Shown: positions 16,480-24,222 of the stretch, piece after piece
Position numbering within the stretch: the first letter of the stretch is position 1
How the letters are laid out: each line of letters opens with the position of its first letter
Source of the DNA: Haladaptatus cibarius D43
GTDB taxonomy: Archaea; Halobacteriota; Halobacteria; Halobacteriales; Haladaptataceae
Reading direction: 5' to 3'
NCBI RefSeq assembly: GCF_000710615.1
Contig: NZ_JDTH01000001.1
Coordinates: 868,001-932,000, forward strand
Length of the DNA: 64,000 nucleotides
The notes under the pieces: model-generated
What the model was told of the DNA's origin: nothing
Databases searched by the model: none
What the model saw: the letters and a program-made list of their open reading frames with translations, nothing else
Made by a program: the position numbers and the translations under genes

Positions 16480-16680
16480 TTGAGAAACTGTGTTGCCGAC
16501 TGCCACGAAGGGCGCGCGTGACGCGAAGTCAGACGCCAGAGACGCTTCGATTAGCCGCAACCCGAAGGCTCGGCTGTCGGGGCCGGTCGGCGGCGGCCCG
16601 TCTCCTGCAAGACCGGGACGTGACTCCGATAGTCCCGGCGGTTCTCTCGAACCGTTGAAACCCGCAGGACACGTCCAAAC
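16480..16680 (-). ncRNA. Candidate structured non-coding RNA
   Basis: No plausible protein is found in this GC-rich gap, but the minus strand forms many perfect stems: TCCTGC/GCAGGA (16603-16608 with 16664-16669) encloses a CGGTTC/GAACCG hairpin with a GAGA (GNRA) loop (16639-16654) and a 7-bp CCGGGAC/GTCCCGG stem (16613-16638). Next come GGGCCG/CGGCCC (16580-16599) and an AGCC..AGCC/GGTT..GGCT hairpin capped by UUCG (16553-16575). GNRA and cUUCGg loops occur only when read on the minus strand. A TATA-like TATTAAAAGG (about 16696-16705) lies about 20-25 bases upstream. It does not show the conserved cores of RNase P, SRP or tRNA that I know. The 3' end is a guess. Confidence 0.5.
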
Positions 16681-16757
16681 TCTCGTCGTCCCCCCTTTTA
16701 ATACCATCTGTTTCCACGAAATCGTATGACGATTTTCGAAAAATCAGGATGAAAAAT

Positions 16758-16850
16758 CAGGTAGTTCAGTCACCATCGTACAGTAGTTCAGTCACGATTC
16801 TACGGCGGTCATTCTATGGCGCTGTGGTGGTCATTGTATGGAAGTCATTC
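16758..16850. repeat. Short degenerate direct repeats
   Basis: AGTTCAGTCAC occurs twice about 24 bases apart (from 16763 and 16785), and GGTCATTSTATGG occurs twice a little further on. They fill the gap just downstream of the NIF3 gene. Function unknown; may be replication-slippage debris. Confidence 0.35.
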
Positions 16851-16887
16851 TCGGGAGTGCAGTGGAGATGTTCCGATCGATTCGCAG

Positions 16888-17649
16888 TCACAGTCCCGTC
16901 GGTTCGTCGATGAACGTCGTTTTCAGCCCCCATTCCTCCGCGAGCGACTGGAGCGACTGCACGCCGAACGTCTCGGTTGCGTAGTGTCCCGCGAGGAAGA
17001 CGTTGAGCCCGGCCTCTCGCGCCTCGTGGTACACCTTCTGTTTTCCTTCGCCGGTAATCAGCGCGTCAGCCCCCACGTCGATGGCTTCGTCCAGCCAATC
17101 CACGCCGCTTCCGGTGACGATGGCCACGTCCTCGACTGTTTCGGGGCCGAAATCGAACACCTGAATCGCTTGTCCCCCGGTGTCGAGTTCGTCGGCCAAT
17201 CGCTCCCGGATTTCCTCGACCGTCAGTTTGCCGCGTCCACGCTGGCCGATGTGCTCCGGCCCCATGCTCCCGAAGGGTTCTCTGGAATCGAGTTCGAGGA
17301 GGTCGGCGATTCCCGCCGCATTGCCGAGTTCCGGGTGCGAATCCAGCGGCAGGTGCGAAACGTACAGCGCCACGTCGCTTTCGATGAGCGATGCGATTCG
17401 GTCGTAGTCGCGCCCCGTCACGCGCTCGATGCCGCCCCACGACAGGCCGTGGTGGACGACCAGCGTGTCTGCATCCCACTTCGCGGCATCCTCGATGGTC
17501 TTCTCCGCGGCGTCCACGGCGAAGGCAACGCGCTCTACTTCTTTTTCGTCCGGGCCGACCTGTAATCCGTTCGCGCTCGCGTCCACGTCCGCGAAATCGC
17601 TCGTCCGGAGTCGGTCGTCGTACTCCTCGGTGAGTTCGGCGAGGTTCAT
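16888..17649 (-). CDS. NIF3-family dinuclear metal-centre protein
   Basis: 253 residues, typical of the short archaeal NIF3/YbgI form without the inserted domain. Metal ligands are visible in TLVVHHGLSWGG (tandem His), YVSHLPLDSHPELG, and the C-terminal GHYATETFG (His and Glu). The family forms a toroidal hexamer; its biochemical role is unsettled (GTP cyclohydrolase-like or phosphatase activity has been proposed). The gene stands alone. Confidence 0.9.
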   Translation of the reverse strand: MNLAELTEEYDDRLRTSDFADVDASANGLQVGPDEKEVERVAFAVDAAEKTIEDAAKWDADTLVVHHGLSWGGIERVTGRDYDRIASLIESDVALYVSHLPLDSHPELGNAAGIADLLELDSREPFGSMGPEHIGQRGRGKLTVEEIRERLADELDTGGQAIQVFDFGPETVEDVAIVTGSGVDWLDEAIDVGADALITGEGKQKVYHEAREAGLNVFLAGHYATETFGVQSLQSLAEEWGLKTTFIDEPTGL

Positions 17650-17779
17650 ATCACATTATCCACGCGCCGTCGGTTTGTATGTCCCGGCTTTCGCGCCAGC
17701 AGCCATCACGGTTAAGACTGTTCGCGGCCTATTTTTACTCCCCCTTACAGGGGATGAGCGGTAACCGAGGTGTTTGACC

Positions 17780-17878
17780 ATGGGCAAGTTCCGAAAAGCA
17801 ATGTTTACGTGGCGACGCCTGCCACGACGGTTCAGGCGACGTATCGTGAGCAAACTTCGGCGCGTGTTCAAGAGTTAA
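17780..17878 (+). CDS. 32-residue strongly basic protein
   Basis: ATG 17780 begins MGKFRKAMFTWRRLPRRFRR and continues RIVSKLRRVFKS before TAA. About 14 of 32 residues are Arg or Lys, which is striking in an acidic haloarchaeal proteome and would form a basic amphipathic helix. A GAGGTG sequence 6-12 bases before the ATG resembles a ribosome binding site. It could be a nucleic-acid-binding or ribosome-associated peptide; coding status needs conservation evidence. Confidence 0.45.
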   Translation: MGKFRKAMFTWRRLPRRFRRRIVSKLRRVFKS

Positions 17879-18002
17879 CCCCGCGCCGCTCGATTTCACG
17901 GACTACCTGACTCCACCTGATTTGATTTTCGAGACGGAGTTACGTCGAAAGCAGCGCAATTGCTATGGTGTCTGTGACATACTGAATCTGTACTAATTGC
18001 TC

Positions 18003-18290
18003 GGCGCGCGAATAACGCGCGAGGGATGAGTGAACGAACGTAGCGAGTGAGCGAATCGGTTGGGGAGGACGTGGTGCGGTTGGTGTGCGGTGGCGGTTTT
18101 CATTATTGTCGTGATTTGCTCACTCCTGTTTGAGAAGACTATGTCGAAGCAAATCACGACAACAAACGAAGCCCTCGCTTCGCTCGCCCTTCATCCGCCA
18201 AGAAACCGCCACAGCCACACCCTCCCAACCGACTGCGGTTCTCGGTCGCTCCGCTCCCTGCGATACTCATCGCTTGCGCGATAGTCAGCA
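18003..18290. repeat. Palindromic intergenic repeat, copy A
   Basis: Two inverted half-elements. Inner arms TTGTCGTGATTTGC (18106-18119) and GCAAATCACGACAA (18149-18162) are perfect. Further out are GGTTGGGGAGG...GTGCGG and its inverse CCTCCCAACCG, and the left outer edge is GGCGCGCGAATAACGCGCGAGG. Copies B, C and D share these blocks. The gap from 17879 to 18387 holds no supported gene other than this element. Confidence 0.65.
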
Positions 18291-18387
18291 AGGCTTCGGA
18301 ACCCTCAGCCCTGCTGACGCACGCGCCACGAGATTCTGGTGGGATTGCGTAGAAAACTAAAAATCCGACTTCGTCTCCGTTTCCCAG

Positions 18388-19194
18388 TTACCCATCGTGA
18401 GCCTGTGAAAACACGAATTCACGCAGTAGCTTCCCGCCGAGCGAAGCCGATTGGCCGTCGTCGCGGTCGTTGACTTCGACCACGTCGAATCCGACGACGT
18501 CGGTTTTTTCGGCTACGTCCCGAACCACGTCGCGCATTTTTCTGGGTGAAAGGCCGAAGGGTTCCATGGTTCCGGTACCGGGGGCGAAACCGGGGTCTGC
18601 ACCGTCGATGTCTACGCTGAGGTAGGCGGAACCGTCGAAGTCGGGTTCCCAGTCGGCGACTTCCTCGGGCGGGACGACGGTTACGTCGGATTCGGCGGCG
18701 CGGTTCCACTCTTCTTCGCTTCCGGTTCTGGCACCGAGAATGACGGCGTGGTCGGCGATGTCGAGGACGTGCCGGGTGACGGTCGCGTGGCTCAGGGGGT
18801 TGCCGTCGTAGGCTTCTCGCAAATCCAGATGGGCGTCGAGACAGACGAAGGTGTCCGGTTCTGTTGCCCGAACACCCGCCAGTGTGACAGTGTGTTCCCC
18901 GCCGAGGAGGAGGGGGTAGGCGTCGTCCCAGACGATGTCGGTGAGAACGCCTTCAACGTATTCGAGGTACTCTTCGGCGTCGTCCCATGCGTAGACGTCG
19001 CCGTGGTCGTGGACGTGGAGGTCTGAAAAGAACTGCCCGGTGCGATGGTCGTAGTCGTCGAACGTCCGGGAGAATCGTCGGATTCGTTCGGGACCGAATC
19101 GCGTTCCGGGCTGAAACGTGGTGGACACGTCGAGCGGCGCACCTACCACCACGAAGTCCGCTTGTCCGCGGTCAGTGGACGCGCCGGGAAACAT
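18388..19194 (-). CDS. Agmatinase-like ureohydrolase
   Basis: 268 residues with the binuclear manganese signature of ureohydrolases: GGEHT (His ligand), DAHLDLR (Asp, His, Asp) and SVDIDGADPGFAPGTGTMEPFGL (two Asp). The family hydrolyses agmatine or related guanidino compounds to release urea. It starts directly after the IF-5A stop codon with no gap, so both are co-transcribed. In Haloferax volcanii an agmatinase-like gene also neighbours the IF-5A gene and has been linked to deoxyhypusine formation; I infer the same role here, that is, processing of an agmatine-type intermediate on IF-5A. Confidence 0.88.
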   Translation of the reverse strand: MFPGASTDRGQADFVVVGAPLDVSTTFQPGTRFGPERIRRFSRTFDDYDHRTGQFFSDLHVHDHGDVYAWDDAEEYLEYVEGVLTDIVWDDAYPLLLGGEHTVTLAGVRATEPDTFVCLDAHLDLREAYDGNPLSHATVTRHVLDIADHAVILGARTGSEEEWNRAAESDVTVVPPEEVADWEPDFDGSAYLSVDIDGADPGFAPGTGTMEPFGLSPRKMRDVVRDVAEKTDVVGFDVVEVNDRDDGQSASLGGKLLREFVFSQAHDG

Positions 19195-19575
19195 CTAGCG
19201 TTCGATTTTGCGCTGGTCGTCCATTTCGAGGTACTCGATTTCGTCGTCGGGCGAGAGGCCCATTCCCTCGGGCGTCTTGATGGTGATGGTTTCGTAGGTT
19301 TCGAGGTCCATGACCTGTGCGACGGTTTCGCTCTCGACGCTGACGACTTGGCCCTGTTTCCGGTTGATAATCGGTACCCAAATCTTCGCGTCAACCGGTT
19401 GGCTGAGGCTGCGTTTTTTCTCGTCGAAAACGCCTTTGCCCTCGATTCGGGCTTTCGCACTGCCGTGTTTACCGGGCTTTGCAGTGCTGTAGGACTTGAT
19501 GACGCATGCGGCGTCGTCCATCATGACGTAGTTTCCTTCTTGGAGTTCGCGGACTTCCTTTTGCTCTTTCGCCAT
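19195..19575 (-). CDS. Translation factor aIF-5A
   Basis: 126 residues. The N-terminal SH3-like domain includes the lysine loop [11 protein letters not shown], where the lysine after PG is the site of hypusine-type modification. The C-terminal OB-fold includes [20 protein letters not shown]. It helps elongation and termination at difficult peptides. A TATA box (TTTATACC, about 19598-19606 on the minus strand) lies about 25-30 bases before the ATG, so the transcript is nearly leaderless. The next gene, the agmatinase-like enzyme, is in the same operon. Confidence 0.95.
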   Translation of the reverse strand: MAKEQKEVRELQEGNYVMMDDAACVIKSYSTAKPGKHGSAKARIEGKGVFDEKKRSLSQPVDAKIWVPIINRKQGQVVSVESETVAQVMDLETYETITIKTPEGMGLSPDDEIEYLEMDDQRKIER

Positions 19576-19627
19576 ACCGCGGGATTGCGTTCGCTCCGGT
19601 ATAAACCGTTTGGAACTGTCGCGCTGT

Positions 19628-19795
19628 CGCTCAGCAGTCGGTGTAACGAGAAAGCACGAGAACCGTGATTAGAACCCGGACGAGAGACGTTTTCCACGAC
19701 TCGTACGACCCTGCTGGCTTCCACCAGTTTCACGAACGCCGTTTTCACGCCGTCCGTTACTTGGTCTTCACAATCGTCCGCGTGGACGATTTTTT
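19628..19795 (+). other. Possible short transcript ending in a terminator-like hairpin
   Basis: The 390-base gap upstream of IF-5A holds no convincing protein gene. On the plus strand a TATAAACC box overlaps the IF-5A promoter (a palindromic TATA). A hairpin TCGTCC-GCGT-GGACGA at 19774-19789 is followed by TTTTTT (19790-19795), the layout of an intrinsic terminator with no plus-strand gene before it. A small RNA of about 165 bases would explain it. Confidence 0.3.
19774..19795 (+). terminator. Hairpin followed by six T
   Basis: A perfect 6-bp stem with GCGT loop and a T6 run directly after it, the shape of an intrinsic terminator on the plus strand. No upstream plus-strand gene is known, which is why a short RNA is suspected. 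Confidence 0.4.
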
Positions 19796-19996
19796 GAGTC
19801 GCTTCGGTTCTCCGTCGGAGCGTTGACCTCGGTGTCGTGTTACCGACCACTTGGTTTTTGCTCCGCGTCTACATTCAATCGAACGTAGACCGTCCGGTTT
19901 GTTCTCTCGGTTCCCGCGACAGTTGCTACTTGGCCATCAATCATTATAAATATTTTTCTGAGATTTGGTCATGACATGTGTGAGCAACTACCATAC

Positions 19997-20012
19997 GAGG
20001 GCTTTTGCCCTC
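19997..20012 (+). promoter_or_regulatory. Leader hairpin of the RNA ligase partner gene
   Basis: GAGGGC-TTTT-GCCCTC is a perfect 6-bp hairpin 19 bases before ATG 20031. A TATA-like TTATAAATATTTT lies at about 19943-19956, so the hairpin would be in a 5' leader of about 60 bases. It might affect translation. Confidence 0.4.
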
Positions 20013-20030
20013 TCACACGAATCGGTAATC

Positions 20031-20660
20031 ATGCCGGAACATCCGCTGAAACAGCGGTTCGTCCTCGATACGTCGGTGTTCCTCACGGAGGAAATTCGAA
20101 ACGAAGGCGAGGCGTTGGAGTCGGCCATCGACCGTCTGCTCGATGCGATTGCCCGGGCGAAACTTTCGCTCAACATCTCCTGTTACATCCCGCCCTCGGT
20201 TCACGACGAACTCACAGTCATTCTGCAGGAACGCAACGTCTCCGAACGCACCCTTTCGAAACTGGAAACGTGGGTCATCAAGAAAAACCCCGCTCGCTTC
20301 GAGGTGATGATTCCCGCCGAACTCGTCTACCGGTTCATCGACGAAATGAGTGGACGAGTTGACCGGGGGTTACGCGTCTCCGAAAACGCGGTTCGGGAAG
20401 CCTTCGACGACGGCGAGGCGAACGTCGGCGAGGTCATCTCCGACCTGCGAAGCGAGTATCGCTCGACCCTCCGACGCGGCGTCCTCGACTCCCGCGAGGA
20501 TTTCGACTTGCTCATCCTCGCCCGCGAACTCGATGCGGGCGTGGTCACCGAAGATACCGGCATCATCAGTTGGGCCGAGGATTTCGGTCTGCGCTACCTT
20601 CGAGGACGGGATTTTCCGTCGTTGCTCGAAGAGTATCTCGACGCTATCGAGGAGGAGTGA
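20031..20660 (+). CDS. RNA ligase partner protein (PIN-domain-like)
   Basis: 209 residues from ATG 20031. [12 protein letters not shown] near the start, the Glu/Asp residues in the middle, and the C-terminal [30 protein letters not shown] are the acidic centres of a PIN-like nuclease. The overall pattern matches the archaeal family named RNA ligase partner because it usually neighbours an ATP-dependent RNA ligase. Here no ligase is adjacent within this window. Upstream ATG 19971 would be leaderless relative to the TATA box and add 20 residues, but the family normally starts a few residues before RFVLDTSV. Confidence 0.8.
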   Translation: MPEHPLKQRFVLDTSVFLTEEIRNEGEALESAIDRLLDAIARAKLSLNISCYIPPSVHDELTVILQERNVSERTLSKLETWVIKKNPARFEVMIPAELVYRFIDEMSGRVDRGLRVSENAVREAFDDGEANVGEVISDLRSEYRSTLRRGVLDSREDFDLLILARELDAGVVTEDTGIISWAEDFGLRYLRGRDFPSLLEEYLDAIEEE

Positions 20661-20688
20661 CCGACCAACTTCCCGGTTGGATGCGTCT

Positions 20689-20900
20689 GGCGCGCGAGTA
20701 ACGCGCGAGGGGCGACTGAGTGACCGAAGGGAGCGAAGGAGTCGGTTGGGGAGGGCATGGTGCGGTTGCTGTGCGATAGCGGTTTCATTGTTGTCGTGAT
20801 TTGCTTAGTTTCGTTTGATTAGACTGTGTTGGGGCAAATCACGACAACAAACGAAGCCCTCAGTCGCTTCTTCGTCGCTCAGTCATCCCTCGCGCGCCTG
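20689..20900. repeat. Palindromic intergenic repeat, copy B
   Basis: Outer arms GGCGCGCGAG (20689-20698) and CTCGCGCGCC (20889-20898), inner arms TTGTCGTGATTTGC (20791-20804) and GCAAATCACGACAA (20834-20847). Between them lies GTCGGTTGGGGAGGGCATGG and GTGCGG as in copy A. The whole element is one large imperfect palindrome of about 210 bases between two convergent genes. Confidence 0.7.
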
Positions 20901-20920
20901 ATTTCATTCAAATATTCATT

Positions 20921-22006
20921 TCACGTCTGCCGATCAAGGAAGGATTCGATACGTCCCAGTCCTTCTTCCAACTTTTCCGAGGAAAGTCCAAACCCGATTC
21001 TAAAGTGTTGGTCAAATCCAAACAAATCGCCGGGTGCGAGAACGACACTCTCGCTTTCGACGACTTCTCGACAAAACTCCGTCCCATTCTCGAAGCCGTC
21101 CGGAATCGAGACGAAACCGTTCACGCCGACTGGGTCGTACCAATCGAGTCCATACTCACCGACAAATTCGCGCACTCTATCCCGATTCTGTTTCGCCAAC
21201 TCGCGGTTCTCGGCCAAAATCTCGTCTTCCTGTTCGCCCAGTGCTTGCCGAGCGACGTGCTGGTCGATGATACCCGGCGAGATGGTGGTGTAATCCTTCC
21301 ACTCCCACGCATTCTCGACAACCTCCTCAGAACCGACGAGCCACCCGAATCGCAGACCCGCCAGCCCGTAGGCTTTCGTCAGACTCGTCGTGCTGATGCC
21401 GCGTTCGCCCATGCTAGCGACGGGGGGCAGTGGGTCGTCCGCGAGGAGGCGATACACCTCGTCGCAGAGCAGGTACGCCCCCGAATCCTCCGCGAGGTCG
21501 TACAGGGCTTCGACTTTCTCCTGCGGATGATAGCGCCCCGTTGGGTTGTTCGGGTTGTTCAACACGATGACCTGCGTATCCTCCCGAATCGCGTCGGCCA
21601 CTGCGTCAACGTCGAGTTCCCACTCGGGCGGTTCGAGCGACACCCGAGTCACCTCTCCTAACGAGTCCAGGACAGCGTGGAGCGCTTGGTAAGTCGGCGT
21701 GACGACGACAGCGTGGCCATCCCCTTCTTTGTTTGCCTTGCCTAATAGGCTCAGAAACGCCAGAAAGTTCGCTTCTTGCGTCCCGCAGGTAAACAGCACT
21801 TCGTCGGCGGTTCGGTCGTAGCGCTCGCCGACTTCGGCGCGAAACTCCGGACTGCCATTGGTCGGGATGACGTAGCCCAACTCACCGGGATTGGTGTCGA
21901 AACGGTCTGCATCGAGGCTTCGGATGCCGCTCTCGGCCAGCATGATGTCCGCCTCGTGTTCGTATTCCGCGAACCAGCGTTCCAGTTTGAACGGGTCGAT
22001 TTGCAT
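20921..22006 (-). CDS. PLP-dependent aminotransferase class I/II
   Basis: 361 residues of the fold-type I aminotransferase family. The cofactor lysine is in TSLTKAYGLAGLRFGW, the Asp binding pyridine N in LLCDEVYR, and the Asn in NNPNNPTG. The short N-terminus and the order fit the AspC/HisC-like subgroup. It transfers amino groups between an amino acid and a 2-oxo acid in the cytoplasm; the amino acid specificity is not clear. Confidence 0.9.
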   Translation of the reverse strand: MQIDPFKLERWFAEYEHEADIMLAESGIRSLDADRFDTNPGELGYVIPTNGSPEFRAEVGERYDRTADEVLFTCGTQEANFLAFLSLLGKANKEGDGHAVVVTPTYQALHAVLDSLGEVTRVSLEPPEWELDVDAVADAIREDTQVIVLNNPNNPTGRYHPQEKVEALYDLAEDSGAYLLCDEVYRLLADDPLPPVASMGERGISTTSLTKAYGLAGLRFGWLVGSEEVVENAWEWKDYTTISPGIIDQHVARQALGEQEDEILAENRELAKQNRDRVREFVGEYGLDWYDPVGVNGFVSIPDGFENGTEFCREVVESESVVLAPGDLFGFDQHFRIGFGLSSEKLEEGLGRIESFLDRQT

Positions 22007-22074
22007 ACCGACTCTTGTTCGCGGGTGAGGGAAAAGCTACGGAACGTGGCAAGCGAAAACGGTCAAAGGGAAAA

Positions 22075-22455
22075 TCACGGCACGCCGACGTACTTGTGCC
22101 GCCGAAACAGATACAGCAGGGCGAGCGGAATGCCGATACCGAACCACATGGCGATTCCGAGGAGGATGTATTCAGACCGCGGTTCCCACGCCGACACGGA
22201 TGCGACGTATTTTCGGTCGAAGTGAATACCGATTGCCACGAGGGCGGGAGCGGTCAAGATGGAAACCATGACGATGAACGTGACGGGTGCTGGAAGCGAC
22301 GGCAGCGATTCTACGACAGCGGAACTAAACGCCATCGAGGAGAAGAACTGATACATCGCGGCGGCGATAGTCATTACCAATCCGGGGAGGATGAGCAGCC
22401 ACCACCCGCTTTCTCTGTCGGCTGCGGGTGCGGTAGACCGAACGTTAGAGGACAT
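22075..22455 (-). CDS. Four-helix membrane protein, function unknown
   Basis: 126 residues with predicted helices at about 19-40, 58-76 and 95-116 plus a weaker segment near 40-55, ending in a basic RRHKY tail. No family is recognised. It is 68 bases downstream of the aminotransferase start, but read separately. Confidence 0.65.
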   Translation of the reverse strand: MSSNVRSTAPAADRESGWWLLILPGLVMTIAAAMYQFFSSMAFSSAVVESLPSLPAPVTFIVMVSILTAPALVAIGIHFDRKYVASVSAWEPRSEYILLGIAMWFGIGIPLALLYLFRRHKYVGVP

Positions 22456-22542
22456 GGGTAGAATATCAAGTTAGAATCCTGAAAATGTTCCCAACAGTAC
22501 CTGGCAGTTGGAATCGAAAGCAGTCGCGGATAAAGCGGATGC

Positions 22543-24216
22543 TTACTTCCCACCGCGCCGGTCTCGAAGATTCTGCCGCGTGAACTGCGGCGTCGTCCGA
22601 ATCCCCTTTCGCTTGCGGAACGAGCGATAGAGCAGTCCGACGATGAACAGCGAAATCGCGCCCGAAATTGCGGCGGCGGGAACCGCCTCCGCCGCGTACA
22701 GCACCGCCGTCGTCAGGCCGCCGAAGGCGAGCAGAATGCCGTAGATGAGGCGTTTCGCCAGCAAATCGAACACGTCGTTGTCGTCCTCGATACTGACGCG
22801 GGCGTAGAAATCGTCGCGGTCGATGCGGTCTAACGTTCGCTCCAGTTTCGGTGGCGTTCTGATTATCGACTGGGCGGACGCTTGCAGTTGGTCGCCCGTC
22901 TCTGAAACATACTGTTTGATGGATTCCTCGCGGTAGCCCTCCTCGCTCAGGTACTCCGTCGCCACGGAGATGAAGTCGAAGTTCGAATCCAGGGTAACAC
23001 AAACGCCCTCGACGACCGTCGCCACGCGCAAGACGAGCGCGAGATTCGAGGGAAGGCGAAGCGGGAACTCGTAAATCGTATCCTCTACTTGCTCTATGAT
23101 TTGCTGGACGCGGTAGGTTTCGATGTCCTCCCCGCGAGCGTCCTCGATTGCGAGTTCCATCACTTTCCCCATCGTCGCCCGGTCGGCCTCCGGACTGAGG
23201 GTACCCATCTCGATGAGCGCGTCGAGAATCCCGTCGATGTCCTGATTCGCCACCGCGATGTAGAAATCCACGATTTTGTGCTGGATAAACTCGTCCGCCC
23301 GCCCGCTCATGCCGAAATCGTAGAAGACGATTGTGCCGTCGTCTTCCACCGCCAGATTGCCGGGGTGCGGGTCGGCGTGGAAGACGCCGTCCTCGATTAT
23401 CATCTGGAGGTAGGCTCGCTGGAGGGTGACTGCGAGTTCGTGCCGGTCGATATTCTTCTCGTCCAGTTCATCGACTCGGTTGATTTTCGTCCCGCCGATG
23501 TACTTCATCGTGAGGACGCGCGAACCAGAGTGGCTGTCGATGACTCGCGGAATGGCGATGCCGTCCTCGTCCTCGAAGTTCGACCGAATTTCTCGGAGCA
23601 TCGACGCCTCCCGACCGTAATCCATCTCCTCCCGAATCGTTCGGGCGAACTCGTCGGCGAGGTTTTCCAGCGAGAACGCTCGTCCTTGGCCGATGAATCG
23701 CATTAGAATCGGAAGCGACCAGCGAATCACCCGCAGATCGGCCTCGACCAGTTCCTCGATGCCGGGGCGGCGGACTTTCACGGCAACTTTCTCACCGTTG
23801 ATTTTCGCGGCGTACACCTGCCCGAGACTGGCACCGCTTATCGCCTCGGTGTCGAACTCCGCGAACTTCTCTTCTACCGGCCCGATTTCCGATTCGAGCA
23901 CTTTCCGCGCTCGCTCCCACTCTGCGGGCGGAACCTCGTCCTGTAGTTTCGAGAGTTCCTCTACGTACTCCGGCGGGAGGATGTCGGGACGGGTCGAAAG
24001 CAGTTGGCCGAGTTTGATGAATGTCGGTCCCAGCGTGAGAAGGGATTCAAGGAGCGTGTCCGCCCGCTCGATTCTCGTTTCACTGCTCACCTGCCGGGAG
24101 CGACCGAAGATGAAAAACCGATTCCGGTCACGGGCGTAGCTAAGCAGGAGCGGCAGGAAGTGCCATGCGACGACGAAAAACCGACGATACGCGCGAAGAG
24201 ATGCCAGAAAGACCAC
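22543..24216 (-). CDS. UbiB/ABC1 (AarF) family atypical kinase
   Basis: 557 residues. The family-specific KxGQ motif (FIKLGQLLSTRPDILP), the Ala-rich nucleotide loop (SGASLGQVYAAK), the catalytic ADPHPGN and the metal-binding FYDFGMSG are all present, and two C-terminal membrane helices (about 490-530) anchor it. UbiB proteins are ATP-dependent, lipid-linked atypical kinases needed for quinone biosynthesis or lipid transport; in haloarchaea menaquinone metabolism is likely. The Hsp20 gene upstream is only 6 bases away and probably co-transcribed. Confidence 0.92.
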   Translation of the reverse strand: MVFLASLRAYRRFFVVAWHFLPLLLSYARDRNRFFIFGRSRQVSSETRIERADTLLESLLTLGPTFIKLGQLLSTRPDILPPEYVEELSKLQDEVPPAEWERARKVLESEIGPVEEKFAEFDTEAISGASLGQVYAAKINGEKVAVKVRRPGIEELVEADLRVIRWSLPILMRFIGQGRAFSLENLADEFARTIREEMDYGREASMLREIRSNFEDEDGIAIPRVIDSHSGSRVLTMKYIGGTKINRVDELDEKNIDRHELAVTLQRAYLQMIIEDGVFHADPHPGNLAVEDDGTIVFYDFGMSGRADEFIQHKIVDFYIAVANQDIDGILDALIEMGTLSPEADRATMGKVMELAIEDARGEDIETYRVQQIIEQVEDTIYEFPLRLPSNLALVLRVATVVEGVCVTLDSNFDFISVATEYLSEEGYREESIKQYVSETGDQLQASAQSIIRTPPKLERTLDRIDRDDFYARVSIEDDNDVFDLLAKRLIYGILLAFGGLTTAVLYAAEAVPAAAISGAISLFIVGLLYRSFRKRKGIRTTPQFTRQNLRDRRGGK

Positions 24217-24222
24217 CTACCG

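Noticed and set aside
16480-16680. Assignment of the structured RNA to RNase P or SRP RNA
   Set aside because: I could not find their conserved cores (such as GGAAAGUCC of RNase P or the helix 8 motif of SRP RNA).
16465-16729. Protein frames in the 16.5-16.7 kb gap
   Set aside because: Pro/Gly/Arg-rich chains on both strands without protein character; the stems explain the sequence better.
19521-19850. 109-codon minus frame upstream of IF-5A
   Set aside because: It runs into IF-5A in another frame and has no recognisable domain; kept only as unexplained gap.
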